Source of the DNA: an uncultured Sutterella sp.
Lineage (GTDB): Bacteria; Pseudomonadota; Gammaproteobacteria; Burkholderiales; Burkholderiaceae_F
Direction of reading: 5' to 3'
Assembly (NCBI GenBank): GCA_905198475.1
Contig: CAJKCQ010000043.1
Coordinates: forward strand, 1 to 19,272
DNA length: 19,272 nt
Position 1 is the stretch's first letter. The number at the start of each line of letters is the position of its first letter. The notes beneath the pieces are model-generated. The model ran no database searches. It was not told the DNA's origin and saw nothing but the letters and a program-made list of their open reading frames with translations. Positions 1-6,356 of the stretch are shown one piece after another. The position numbers and the translations under genes were made by a program.

Positions 1-71
1 TCTCGAAAAACTTAGGCTGGTCAACCAGGCCTGCTTTCACAAGCCTCGGCCTTCAGGCCGGGGGAGTTGAC
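1..71 (+). ncRNA. TnpB omega-RNA 3' end / IS200-IS605 right end (partial)
   Basis: A stem-loop at 44-63 (CCTCGGCC, loop TTCA, GGCCGGGG; 8 bp with one G-T pair) is followed directly by GAGTTGAC. This is the arrangement at the right end of many IS200/IS605-family elements, where it also forms the 3' end of the guide RNA scaffold used by TnpB. A second small hairpin lies at 15-31 (GGCTGG/CCAGGCC, one bulge). The frame beginning at position 2 is open from the window edge to a TGA at 68-70 and could be the last codons of tnpB. The rest of the element would lie left of the window. Under the TnpB model, bases from about 72 onward would act as guide. The family call rests on the motif and on recall of similar ends; no tnpB is visible here. 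Confidence 0.6.
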
Positions 72-256
72 GTTCCTTGGGGCTCTGTGGAGGTGGCAAG
101 CGGTCCGGGCGGGACCACGGGGAAAGGAGAGATTATCGGGCAAACGGGTGCGCCGCGCGCCCCCTGCGCACTGATCGAACGCAACAACCGACGAATCCAT
201 ACAACTTATTGACTTTCTTGAAGTATTTTGAAAGCTCATCGGATTCTGCGGGCGCG
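72..256. other. intergenic stretch with no gene recognised
   Basis: The interval between the TnpB-like end and the rplI terminator has no convincing coding frame. It contains a small hairpin at 102-116 (GGTCC/GGACC) and an AT-rich patch around 195-235. I see no tRNA, promoter pair or repeat that I would defend. In related bacteria dnaB often follows rplI, so this may be a rearranged junction. Confidence 0.4.
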
Positions 257-294
257 AAAAAAAGCTCCCATAGGCCCTGAGGCTGCGGGAGCTC
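257..294 (-). terminator. intrinsic terminator of the rpsF-priB-rpsR-rplI operon
   Basis: Read on the minus strand, AGCTCCC and GGGAGCT (arms 287-293 and 263-269) form a 7-bp stem followed by seven Ts (257-263). It lies about 80 bases past the rplI stop codon. On the plus strand the same stem is followed by a shorter T-rich run (CTTTTCT), so it may also stop transcripts coming from the left. Confidence 0.85.
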
Positions 295-371
295 TTTTCT
301 GAGCCTTGTCCGCTTCCGCGAGGGCGCCCTTGAGCGCCCTCACGAACTGCGGAAAACACTCGTCGGAGCGG

Positions 372-821
372 TTACTCCTCGGCGACGACCTTGACCACGA
401 CGTCGGCGGTGATCTCCGTGAGGAGGCCGATCGTGATCGTGTACTCGCCGGTCGCCTTGATGGCGCCGAGCGGCGTGCGGACCTGCGACTTCTTGATCTG
501 GAAGCCGAGCTTGTCCACGGCCTCGGCGATGTCGGCGTTCGTGACGGAGCCGAAGAGGCGGCCGTCGACGCCGCACTTGGAGGCGATCACGACTTCAGCG
601 CCGTTGAGCTTGGAGGCGAGCTCCTCAGCGGCGGCGATGCGTTCGGCCTGAGCCTTCTCGAGCTCGGCGCGGCGGGCCTCAAACTCGGCGATGGCCTGCT
701 TGGTGGCGCGCTTGGCGTGGCCCTGGGGGATGAGGAAGTTGCGGCCGTAGCCGTCCTTCACCTTGACGATGTCGCCCAGGTCGCCGAGATGGGTGATCTT
801 TTCGAGCAGAATGACTTGCAT
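372..821 (-). CDS. rplI: 50S ribosomal protein L9
   Basis: This encodes bL9, a two-domain protein of the large subunit that binds 23S rRNA near the base of the L1 stalk and helps maintain reading frame. The 149 residues match the usual family length. The N-terminus (MQVILLEKITHLGDLGDIV) and the following Gly/Tyr/Arg-rich segment with NFLIPQG are the bL9 signature, followed by the long charged connecting helix (about residues 40-75) and a C-terminal domain ending in VVAEE. The ATG at 821 is preceded by GGGAG at about 9 bases. It is the last gene of the canonical rpsF-priB-rpsR-rplI order, 19 bases after rpsR, with a terminator beyond it. Confidence 0.97.
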   Translation of the reverse strand: MQVILLEKITHLGDLGDIVKVKDGYGRNFLIPQGHAKRATKQAIAEFEARRAELEKAQAERIAAAEELASKLNGAEVVIASKCGVDGRLFGSVTNADIAEAVDKLGFQIKKSQVRTPLGAIKATGEYTITIGLLTEITADVVVKVVAEE

Positions 822-840
822 TTGATACTTCTCCCGTCGA

Positions 841-1113
841 TTACTGGTTGTCCGTGTAGGGCAGGAGGGCGAGGAAGCGGGCGCGCTTGATGGCGGTGTC
901 GAGCTGACGCTGGTAGTGCGCCTTCGTGCCCGTCAGACGAGCCGGCATGATCTTGCCGTTTTCCTGGATGAAGTCGCGCAGCGTCTCGACGTCCTTGTAG
1001 TCGATCTGCTCAACGTGTTCGGCCGTGAAGCGGCAGAACTTCTTGCGCTTGAAAAGGGAGTTTTGCTGGTTCGAACGGCGGGGCTTGCCCTTGCCCTTAG
1101 CACCAAAAGCCAT
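841..1113 (-). CDS. rpsR: 30S ribosomal protein S18
   Basis: This encodes bS18, a small-subunit protein that forms a heterodimer with bS6 on the platform of the 30S subunit. At 90 residues it has a basic N-terminal tail (KGKGKPRRSNQQNS) followed by the conserved core with KKFCRFT, DYKDVETLRDFI, GKIMPARLTGT and a C-terminal RARFLALLPY. The ATG at 1113 has a good Shine-Dalgarno (GAGAGG, 7 bases upstream). It lies 12 bases after priB and 19 bases before rplI, so translation of the three is probably coupled in one mRNA. Confidence 0.97.
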   Translation of the reverse strand: MAFGAKGKGKPRRSNQQNSLFKRKKFCRFTAEHVEQIDYKDVETLRDFIQENGKIMPARLTGTKAHYQRQLDTAIKRARFLALLPYTDNQ

Positions 1114-1125
1114 TTGATGACCTCT

Positions 1126-1410
1126 CTAATTGAATTCCGTGATGTGTACTGTCAGACGCCGGCTCTTCATCGACCTCGGCGCGAGGAATCCCTTGATGCG
1201 GATCTCCGCGCCGATCGCGAGGGCGTTGAGCCGCTTCGCGCATGCACCGTACGAGACGGCGCTGAAGTCGTATTCGAGCGTGCGGATTCTTCCTGCTTCA
1301 ACGAGTTCGCTGCGGTGGTGGAGCTCGGCTTCGAAGACCTCGATGCCTGCGGGGGTGAACCTCACCGCCTCGCGCTCAATCAGCACACCGCTGATCTCGA
1401 TTGAATTCAC
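1126..1410 (-). CDS. priB: primosomal replication protein N (PriB)
   Basis: PriB is a single-stranded-DNA-binding OB-fold protein that works with PriA to reload the replicative helicase at stalled forks. The 94-residue product shows the family pattern: an N-terminal strand (SGVLIEREAVRFTPAG), a central stretch with a short basic/acidic turn, and a C-terminal GFLAPRSMKSRRLTVHI strand. The start is a GTG at 1410, since no ATG fits. The Shine-Dalgarno is weak, so expression may depend on coupling to rpsF, whose stop is 30 bases upstream. Position between rpsF and rpsR is diagnostic. It is clearly OB-fold/PriB rather than SSB because it is short and lacks an acidic tail. Confidence 0.93.
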   Translation of the reverse strand: MNSIEISGVLIEREAVRFTPAGIEVFEAELHHRSELVEAGRIRTLEYDFSAVSYGACAKRLNALAIGAEIRIKGFLAPRSMKSRRLTVHITEFN

Positions 1411-1440
1411 TCGGAGAATTCCGGCGTCCGGACCGTGCTC

Positions 1441-1836
1441 TTAGGCCTGAGCCTGAGCGGTCCCTTCCTGAGCAGCCGCGGCGGCCTCGGCGGCAACCTT
1501 GCGGGCCTCTTCCTTCTCGACGACCTTCATCATCGGGGAGGGAGCGGTTTCGGCATGCTTCGTCTTCACGGTGAGGTGACGAAGAACGGCGTCGTTGAAG
1601 CGGAAGCCGTTTTCGATCTCGAGAATCGTCTCATGGCCGCACTCGATGTTGAGGAGCAGATAGTGCGCCTTCACGAGCTTTTCAATCGGGTACGCGAGCG
1701 GACGACGGCCCCAGTCTTCAATGCGGTGGATCTTGCCGCCCTGTTCGGCGACGAGGGTCTTGTAGCGCTCGATCATCGCGGGGACCTGTTCGCTCTGGTC
1801 AGGGTGCACGATGATGCAGATTTCGTAGTGACGCAT
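1441..1836 (-). CDS. rpsF: 30S ribosomal protein S6
   Basis: This encodes bS6, the platform protein that pairs with bS18. The 131 residues begin MRHYEICIIVHPDQSEQVP, followed by the IHRIEDWGRRPLAYPI segment, HYLLLNIE and RHLTVK, all typical of the family. After about residue 98 there is a charged, Ala/Glu-rich tail ending in AAAQEGTAQAQA; bS6 tails vary greatly in length and sequence. A strong Shine-Dalgarno (AGGAGG) sits 4 bases before the ATG at 1836. It is the first gene of the four-gene operon. Confidence 0.97.
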   Translation of the reverse strand: MRHYEICIIVHPDQSEQVPAMIERYKTLVAEQGGKIHRIEDWGRRPLAYPIEKLVKAHYLLLNIECGHETILEIENGFRFNDAVLRHLTVKTKHAETAPSPMMKVVEKEEARKVAAEAAAAAQEGTAQAQA

Positions 1837-1903
1837 TTAGCCTCCTTGCGGAAAAAGCCGCCCAGAGCGTCGTTCCAGTGCGGCAAGGACAGTAAAGGCC
1901 GCG

Positions 1904-1909
1904 ATTCTA
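1904..1909 (-). promoter_or_regulatory. candidate -10 box for rpsF operon
   Basis: The minus strand reads TAGAAT (5 of 6 to TATAAT) about 68 bases upstream of the rpsF start, in the 128-base gap after rlmB. No convincing -35 is seen at 16-18 bases, so this is a weak call. The same gap holds a T-run after a short GCGG/CCGC stem (about 1933-1952) that could be a weak terminator for rlmB. Confidence 0.35.
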
Positions 1910-1964
1910 CATGAAGGAGGCGCGGCCTGCACGAAAAAGCGGATTTATTTTTCCCGCGCCCCGA

Positions 1965-2819
1965 TCAGAGGCGGCCGGCGGCCTCGCCCGGCGCGACGAG
2001 ACCGGCGGCGAGGCGCTGGCGGAGCGACTCGAAGAGGCAGATGCCCGCGGCGACGGAGACGTTGAGGCTCTCAACGCTGCCCACCATCGGAATGGCGGCG
2101 AGCGCGTCGCAGCGGCGGCGCGTGAGCTGACGGAGCCCCTCGCCCTCGGCGCCGAGCACCCAGGCGAAGGCCTTCGCCTGATCGAAGTCGTAGATGCTCT
2201 TGTCGGTCTCGCCCGCGGTGCCCACGACCGTCACGCCGTTGTCGCGGAGCTCCATGATCGCCGAGGCGAGGTTCGTCACGGCGACCACCGGAACGGTCTC
2301 GGCGGCGCCCGCCGCGGCCTTGGCGGCCGCCGGGGTCATGCGCGCGGAGCGGTCCTTCGGCACGATCACGGCCTGCACGCCCGCGGCGTCCGCGGCGCGC
2401 AGACACGCACCGAAGTTGCGCGGATCGGTGACGCCGTCCAGGATGAGGAGGAGCGTCTTCGGGGTGATTTGGTCGAGAAGGTCGGCGAAGTCGAGCGTGT
2501 TCTCGCGCTCGGCGGCGATCGCAACGATGCCCTGATGGGGGACGTCGGGGGAGAGCCCCTCGAGGCGCCGCGCGTCGGCGTTCATCACCTTGATGCCCTG
2601 CGCGAAGAGCTTCTCGCGCATCTCGCGCATGCGCTTGTCGCGGCGCTCGGGGTCGACGTAGACGAGTTCGATCGAGCCCGCGTCGAGCGAAAGGCGCGCC
2701 GCGACCGCGTGAAAGCCCGCGAGAACGACCGTTCCCGCGCGCAGCTTCTCGGCCTTCGGGGCCCGTTCGCGCTCGGCGCGCGCTTCATTTCGGTCGGATC
2801 GGCTCGGTTCTCGCTTCAT
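1965..2819 (-). CDS. rlmB: 23S rRNA (guanosine-2'-O-)-methyltransferase RlmB
   Basis: RlmB is a SPOUT-class (trefoil-knot) methyltransferase that uses SAM to methylate the 2'-O of a conserved guanosine in 23S rRNA (G2251 in E. coli numbering). The 284-residue product has a substrate-binding N-terminal domain (about 30-105), then the SPOUT motifs: motif 1 LDGVTDPRNFGACLRAA at 127-143, motif 2 WVLGAEGEGL, and motif 3 with GSVESLNVSVAAGI near the C-terminus. The first ~28 residues are a highly charged extension longer than in E. coli RlmB. The ATG at 2819 follows a GAAG-type Shine-Dalgarno. It lies 129 bases downstream of rnr, the classical rnr-rlmB pairing. Confidence 0.93.
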   Translation of the reverse strand: MKREPSRSDRNEARAERERAPKAEKLRAGTVVLAGFHAVAARLSLDAGSIELVYVDPERRDKRMREMREKLFAQGIKVMNADARRLEGLSPDVPHQGIVAIAAERENTLDFADLLDQITPKTLLLILDGVTDPRNFGACLRAADAAGVQAVIVPKDRSARMTPAAAKAAAGAAETVPVVAVTNLASAIMELRDNGVTVVGTAGETDKSIYDFDQAKAFAWVLGAEGEGLRQLTRRRCDALAAIPMVGSVESLNVSVAAGICLFESLRQRLAAGLVAPGEAAGRL

Positions 2820-2948
2820 GGTGATCTTCTTTTGTGGATTTTCGCGGTGGTAGAGGGCAGCGGCGCGGGACCCGCAGGATCAGCAGGGGAGGCCGCGCGG
2901 CGCGGGCGCGCATTCTATCGCGCCCGTCCGGAGGAGACGTCCGCCCGG

Positions 2949-5324
2949 TCAAAAGAAATCGTCGTCGTCGAACCCGTCGTAGCCCCAGCGGGACCCGCGG
3001 CGGCGACCACCCCCCGCGCCCTTGATCGTGTGACGCGCGTAGCTCGACTCGAGCGTGAAGTTGATGCGGCGCGAGTCGAGCTCGACGGACTCGAGGCGCA
3101 CGCGGACGCGGTCGCCCAGGCGGATCTCGACCATCTCTTCGTAGGAGCTCATCTTCTGCAGCGCCGGGTCGTAGTCGAAGTACCCCCAGCCGAGCTTGGA
3201 GATGTGGACGAACCCCTCGACGGGCATCTGCTCGAGCTCGACGAAAACGCCCGCCGGGCACATGCCCGTCACGACGCCGTCCCAACACTTGCCGACGCGC
3301 TTGCGCAGGAACTCGCACTTGAGGAACTTCATCACGTCGCGCGAGGCGTCGTCGGCGCGGCGCTCGGCCGACGAGCAGATGATGCCAAGGCGGCGCCAGA
3401 CGGCCTTCCTCGCCTCCGCCCGGGTCTTCTCGCCGGACGCGGCGGAGCGCTCCGCCTCAGGGCGGGCGCCCAACTTTCTCGCGTGGTAGCCCGTCATCAC
3501 CTCCGCGTCGTCGAACTCGATCTTCGGCACGTAGGGCTTCTTCGAGAGGATGCCCTTGATCGTGCGGTGAAGCAGCAGGTCGGGGTAGCGGCGGATGGGC
3601 GACGTGAAGTGCGCGTAGGCGGGGTACTGGAGCCCGAAGTGCCCGACGTTGTCGGGCTGGTAGCACGCGCGCTGCATCGTGCGCAGCACCGCCGTCTGGA
3701 TGTAGGGCCTGCCCTTCGTCTCGAGAATCACGCGGGAGAGCTCTTCGGCGAGCTTCTTCGGATCCGCGTCGATCTTGATGCCGAAGCTCGAGAGGAGCGT
3801 CTTGAGTTCATTCAACTTCTTCACATCGGGCTTGTCGTGCACGCGAAAGAGCGTCATCTGCTTCTTGGCGAGCACGAACTCCGCGGCGCAGACGTTGGCG
3901 ACCAGCATTGCCTCCTCGATCATTCGGTGCGCGTCGTTGTGCTCGCGCACGTGAAAGCCCGTGATCTCGCCCTTGTCGTTGAAGTCCGCCTGCGACTCCT
4001 GCGTCTCGAAGTCGAGCGCGTGGCGCTCGGCGCGGCGGGCGCGGAGCGCCTTGTAGAGGGCGTGAAGCCGCCGGACCTCCTCGATGCGGGGGCCGAGGGC
4101 CTCGAGCCCGGCGGGCTCGCCCTGAAGGGCCGACCAGACGGCCGTGTAGGTGAGGCGGGCGTGCGAATGAATGACGCCCGGATAGAACTGATAGGCGGTC
4201 GTGTCGCCCTCGGAGCTCACGAGCGCGTCGCAGACCATCACGAGGCGGTCCACGCCCGGGTTGAGGGAGCAGAGGCCGTTCGAGAGCTTCTCGGGGAGCA
4301 TCGGCACGACCGACGCCGGGAAGTAGACCGAGGTCGCGCGGATCTGAGCGTCGCGGTCGAGCGGACTGTCGGGCTTCACGTAGCGGCTCACGTCGGCGAT
4401 CGCAACGAGAAGGCGCCAGCCGCCCTCGGGGAGCGCGGCGCAGTAGACCGCATCGTCGAAGTCGCGCGCATCCTCGCCGTCGATCGTGACGAAGGGAAGG
4501 TCCGTGAGGTCCACGCGGTGCGCGAGGCTCCGGCGGTCCACGCGGTCCGGGAGAGCCGCGGCCTCGGCGAGCGTCTCCGGGCTGAAGTCGATCGGCACGC
4601 CGAACTGCGCCGAGGCGATCTGCATCTCGCCCAAGGGGTCGTTCATCACGCCCACCTTGCGGACGAACTTCGCCGGCAGGAGCAGATAGTTGTCGTCGTC
4701 GAACACTTCGGTGCTCAGAACCCCCTCGGGAGCGGAGTCCGCCGGGAGCTCGAGCTCGACGGCGTCGTGCTCGAGGTCCACGCCGGCGGGAATCTCCGCC
4801 GCAGGCACGCCGAGATCGAAGGGCGCGAACGAGGAGACGGGCCGGAAGATGCCGTAGTCCCCGGTGTGGAAGTGGAGGTGGCAGACCCAACGCTTCTGCG
4901 CGCGGGCGATGAAGCGCCCGATGCGCCAGCCCGTCACGCTGCGGCGCAGCTCGACCACGTCGCCCGGAATGTAGTGCGAGAAGGGAGACACCGGCAGATC
5001 ATCGCCGAGCTCGCCCTGCGGCGACACCGTCATGTTCTCGGGCCTGCGAGCGCCCTGCACCACGCCCGTCGCGGTCTGCGCCTCGGGATGCACGAACCAG
5101 TTCTTCGTGCCGTCCGATTCGAACCCCTCTTCGTAGAGCTTCACGACGACGGCGTTGGCAAGCTCGCTCGACCAGTCGAGATCGCGCTTGAGGCGCTTCT
5201 TGGCGTTGCCGTAGGCGATGTCCATGCCGATGCCGGCGATGAGGGCGCGGGCCTTCTCAAGTTCCTGAGGGGTGACTTCCGGAAGGGGCGGGGGCGGCAG
5301 GGCCTTCTTTTTCTTCTTCGACAT
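2949..5324 (-). CDS. rnr: ribonuclease R (RNase II/RNB family exoribonuclease)
   Basis: This is a 3'-to-5' hydrolytic exoribonuclease that degrades structured RNA, including rRNA fragments and mRNA rescued by trans-translation. I place the start at the ATG at 5324 (791 residues) because the frame upstream to 5495 is a structured leader with no RBS and no family similarity. The protein begins with a Lys/Pro-rich tail (MSKKKKKALPPPPLP), then a winged-helix-like segment, OB/cold-shock domains (about 80-250), and the RNB catalytic core with IDGEDARDFDD at 281-291 (Mg-binding aspartates) and HFTSPIRRYPDLLLHR at 572-587. A segment at about 606-650 is rich in charged residues. An S1 domain follows at about 683-760, and the tail is basic then acidic (FDDDDFF). 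Downstream is rlmB. Confidence 0.95.
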   Translation of the reverse strand: MSKKKKKALPPPPLPEVTPQELEKARALIAGIGMDIAYGNAKKRLKRDLDWSSELANAVVVKLYEEGFESDGTKNWFVHPEAQTATGVVQGARRPENMTVSPQGELGDDLPVSPFSHYIPGDVVELRRSVTGWRIGRFIARAQKRWVCHLHFHTGDYGIFRPVSSFAPFDLGVPAAEIPAGVDLEHDAVELELPADSAPEGVLSTEVFDDDNYLLLPAKFVRKVGVMNDPLGEMQIASAQFGVPIDFSPETLAEAAALPDRVDRRSLAHRVDLTDLPFVTIDGEDARDFDDAVYCAALPEGGWRLLVAIADVSRYVKPDSPLDRDAQIRATSVYFPASVVPMLPEKLSNGLCSLNPGVDRLVMVCDALVSSEGDTTAYQFYPGVIHSHARLTYTAVWSALQGEPAGLEALGPRIEEVRRLHALYKALRARRAERHALDFETQESQADFNDKGEITGFHVREHNDAHRMIEEAMLVANVCAAEFVLAKKQMTLFRVHDKPDVKKLNELKTLLSSFGIKIDADPKKLAEELSRVILETKGRPYIQTAVLRTMQRACYQPDNVGHFGLQYPAYAHFTSPIRRYPDLLLHRTIKGILSKKPYVPKIEFDDAEVMTGYHARKLGARPEAERSAASGEKTRAEARKAVWRRLGIICSSAERRADDASRDVMKFLKCEFLRKRVGKCWDGVVTGMCPAGVFVELEQMPVEGFVHISKLGWGYFDYDPALQKMSSYEEMVEIRLGDRVRVRLESVELDSRRINFTLESSYARHTIKGAGGGRRRGSRWGYDGFDDDDFF

Positions 5325-5336
5325 GCTCAAAAGATC

Positions 5337-5487
5337 AGCGCAGGCGCTGTGGGTGAAAAGTCCTCGGTTTGGGCGAGGACGAAACGCGGTGAATGCGGCT
5401 GCCATAAATCTAAAGCAGAACGACCCCGCGCGGGAGGTCCGGTGCGTGGGGTCGGCCTTCTTCGGGCTCCGGAACCGCTCCGGAGCC
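5337..5487 (-). promoter_or_regulatory. structured 5' leader of rnr (stacked hairpins)
   Basis: Between the rnr start and the upstream remnant are perfect or near-perfect stems at 5465-5487 (GGCTCCGGA/TCCGGAGCC, 9 bp), 5422-5453 (10 bp with one G-T pair), 5360-5380 (GTCCTCG/CGAGGAC, 7 bp) and 5337-5350 (CAGCG/CGCTG). On the minus strand the 5360-5380 stem is followed by TTTTC, giving an attenuator-like shape 36 bases before the ATG. No promoter is identified with confidence, and a protein-binding or rearrangement origin cannot be excluded. Confidence 0.4.
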
Positions 5488-5520
5488 TCAAACACTCAAC
5501 CGCGCAGGCGGCGTCCTGCA

Positions 5521-5799
5521 GAGCTCGGCCTCGCGCTCCTCGCGGCTCAGTTCCCGGCCGCCAAGGGCAAGGCCACCGGCATCTATTACAGTGCCGGGAG
5601 CCTCTCGAACTTCTCCATTTCCGCTCATCACGGCCTGTGGATCGCGCGCAACCTCTCGATCCACAACCTCTTCCGCTTCGACGTCGCTATCGCCGCCGCC
5701 GTCGGCGTCGCGCTCTCGCTCTTCATCGCCCACCGCAGCCGCTGCGCCGAAATCGCCACCGGCATCCGCAACGCAGAAAAGAAGATCCAAGCGGCCTGA
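5521..5799 (+). pseudogene. C-terminal remnant of an unrecognised membrane protein
   Basis: This frame has the strong C/G third-position bias of real genes here and ends at a TGA at 5797-5799, but no credible start codon or RBS is found. Its upstream side dissolves into the rnr leader hairpins. The readable part contains GKATGIYYSAGSLSNF, a His-rich stretch (SISAHHGLW), one hydrophobic segment FDVAIAAAVGVALSLFIA likely to span the membrane, and a basic/amphipathic cytoplasmic end (RNAEKKIQAA). I do not recognise the family. It may be the 3' end of a transporter or sensor gene deleted by rearrangement next to the tRNA gene. A short intact single-pass protein from an unusual start is less likely. 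Confidence 0.4.
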
Positions 5800-5823
5800 A
5801 GCAGGAATTTTTGGATCAGCCTC

Positions 5824-5852
5824 TTGACAACGGATAAACTCTAAGGCAGAAT
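5824..5852 (+). promoter_or_regulatory. sigma-70 promoter of tRNA-Leu
   Basis: A perfect -35 TTGACA (5824-5829) is separated by 17 bases from CAGAAT (5847-5852, 4 of 6 to TATAAT). The predicted transcription start near 5859 is a few bases before the tRNA 5' end at 5865. Confidence 0.75.
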
Positions 5853-5864
5853 TCGTTTCCTACC

Positions 5865-5951
5865 GCCCGGGTGGCGAAATTGGTAGACGCACCAGCTTCA
5901 GGTGCTGGCGGCTTCACGGCCGTGAAGGTTCGAGTCCTTTCCCGGGCACCA
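5865..5951 (+). tRNA. tRNA-Leu (anticodon CAG)
   Basis: An 87-base tRNA with a 7-bp acceptor stem (GCCCGGG/CCCGGGC), a D-arm with GGTAGACGC, an anticodon stem CCAGC/GCTGG with loop TTCAGGT (CAG at 5899-5901, reading CUG codons), a long class II variable arm, a T-loop TTCGAGT, and an encoded CCA end. The long variable arm and the A discriminator fit leucine identity. CUG should be an important codon in this high-GC genome. It has its own promoter and terminator and is therefore monocistronic. Confidence 0.97.
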
Positions 5952-5956
5952 GATTC

Positions 5957-5994
5957 AAGGCGCAGATGTTTCGGCATCTGCGCCTTTTGTTTTG
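5957..5994 (+). terminator. intrinsic terminator after tRNA-Leu
   Basis: A perfect 10-bp stem GGCGCAGATG/CATCTGCGCC (5959-5968 and 5975-5984) with a 6-base loop, extended by two A-T pairs, is followed by TTTTGTTTT. It begins 8 bases after the tRNA CCA. Confidence 0.93.
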
Positions 5995-6135
5995 AAATCC
6001 GCATCCCGGCCCTCGCCCCGCGCCGTTCGTCCCGAAAACCGGGCGGCTATCCCACGCATAAATACCTCCCTTTCGGCCGGATCCACTAGAGCCTCAAAGG
6101 AGTCGGGAATACATATTACTTTTTGGCTAGCTCCG

Positions 6136-6224
6136 TATAATTATTTCTACAGTGAGCGAGAGCCCTACGGCCGCGTAAAGAATCGGCCGATCGTCTTCTC
6201 ATCGAACTACCCTGCCGATACAAT
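6136..6224 (+). promoter_or_regulatory. candidate promoters of the formate dehydrogenase operon
   Basis: Two candidates lie in the 350-base gap before the operon. One is TTCTCA (6196-6201), 17 bases, TACAAT (6219-6224), with a predicted start near 6231. The other has a perfect TATAAT at 6136-6141 but no good -35. Between them a CGGCCG...CGGCCG hairpin spans 6168-6189. I see no clear FNR-type TTGAT-N4-ATCAA site. The region 6000-6110 upstream shows nothing I recognise. Confidence 0.45.
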
Positions 6225-6234
6225 GATCTGCAGA

Positions 6235-6276
6235 AGAGTTAAGGGATAACGTGAACGAAAATACCCTTAAGACTCT
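6235..6276 (+). repeat. inverted repeat in FDH operon leader
   Basis: AGAGTTAAGGG (6235-6245) is mirrored by CCCTTAA plus GACTCT (6264-6276), giving an interrupted dyad with an 18-base spacer and a two-base bulge in the right arm. It begins just after the predicted start of the downstream candidate promoter, so it could be an operator or an mRNA leader hairpin. Confidence 0.5.
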
Positions 6277-6356
6277 TCGGCAACCCCACCCCGTGCGCCG
6301 ACAAAGAAATACTTCAACATACGTGCGCGCGGACGAGATCGTCTCAGGAGCAGTTC

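Noticed and set aside
5325..5495. 57-codon N-terminal extension of RNase R
   Set aside because: The stretch lies in strong hairpins, has no RBS and does not resemble RNase R N-termini; MSKKKKK at 5324 is a better start.
1911..5837. Plus-strand open frame of about 1308 codons antisense to rlmB and rnr
   Set aside because: It is a by-product of GC-rich codon bias: the composition is Arg/Ala/His/Glu-rich with no domain, and rnr and rlmB on the other strand carry full catalytic motifs.
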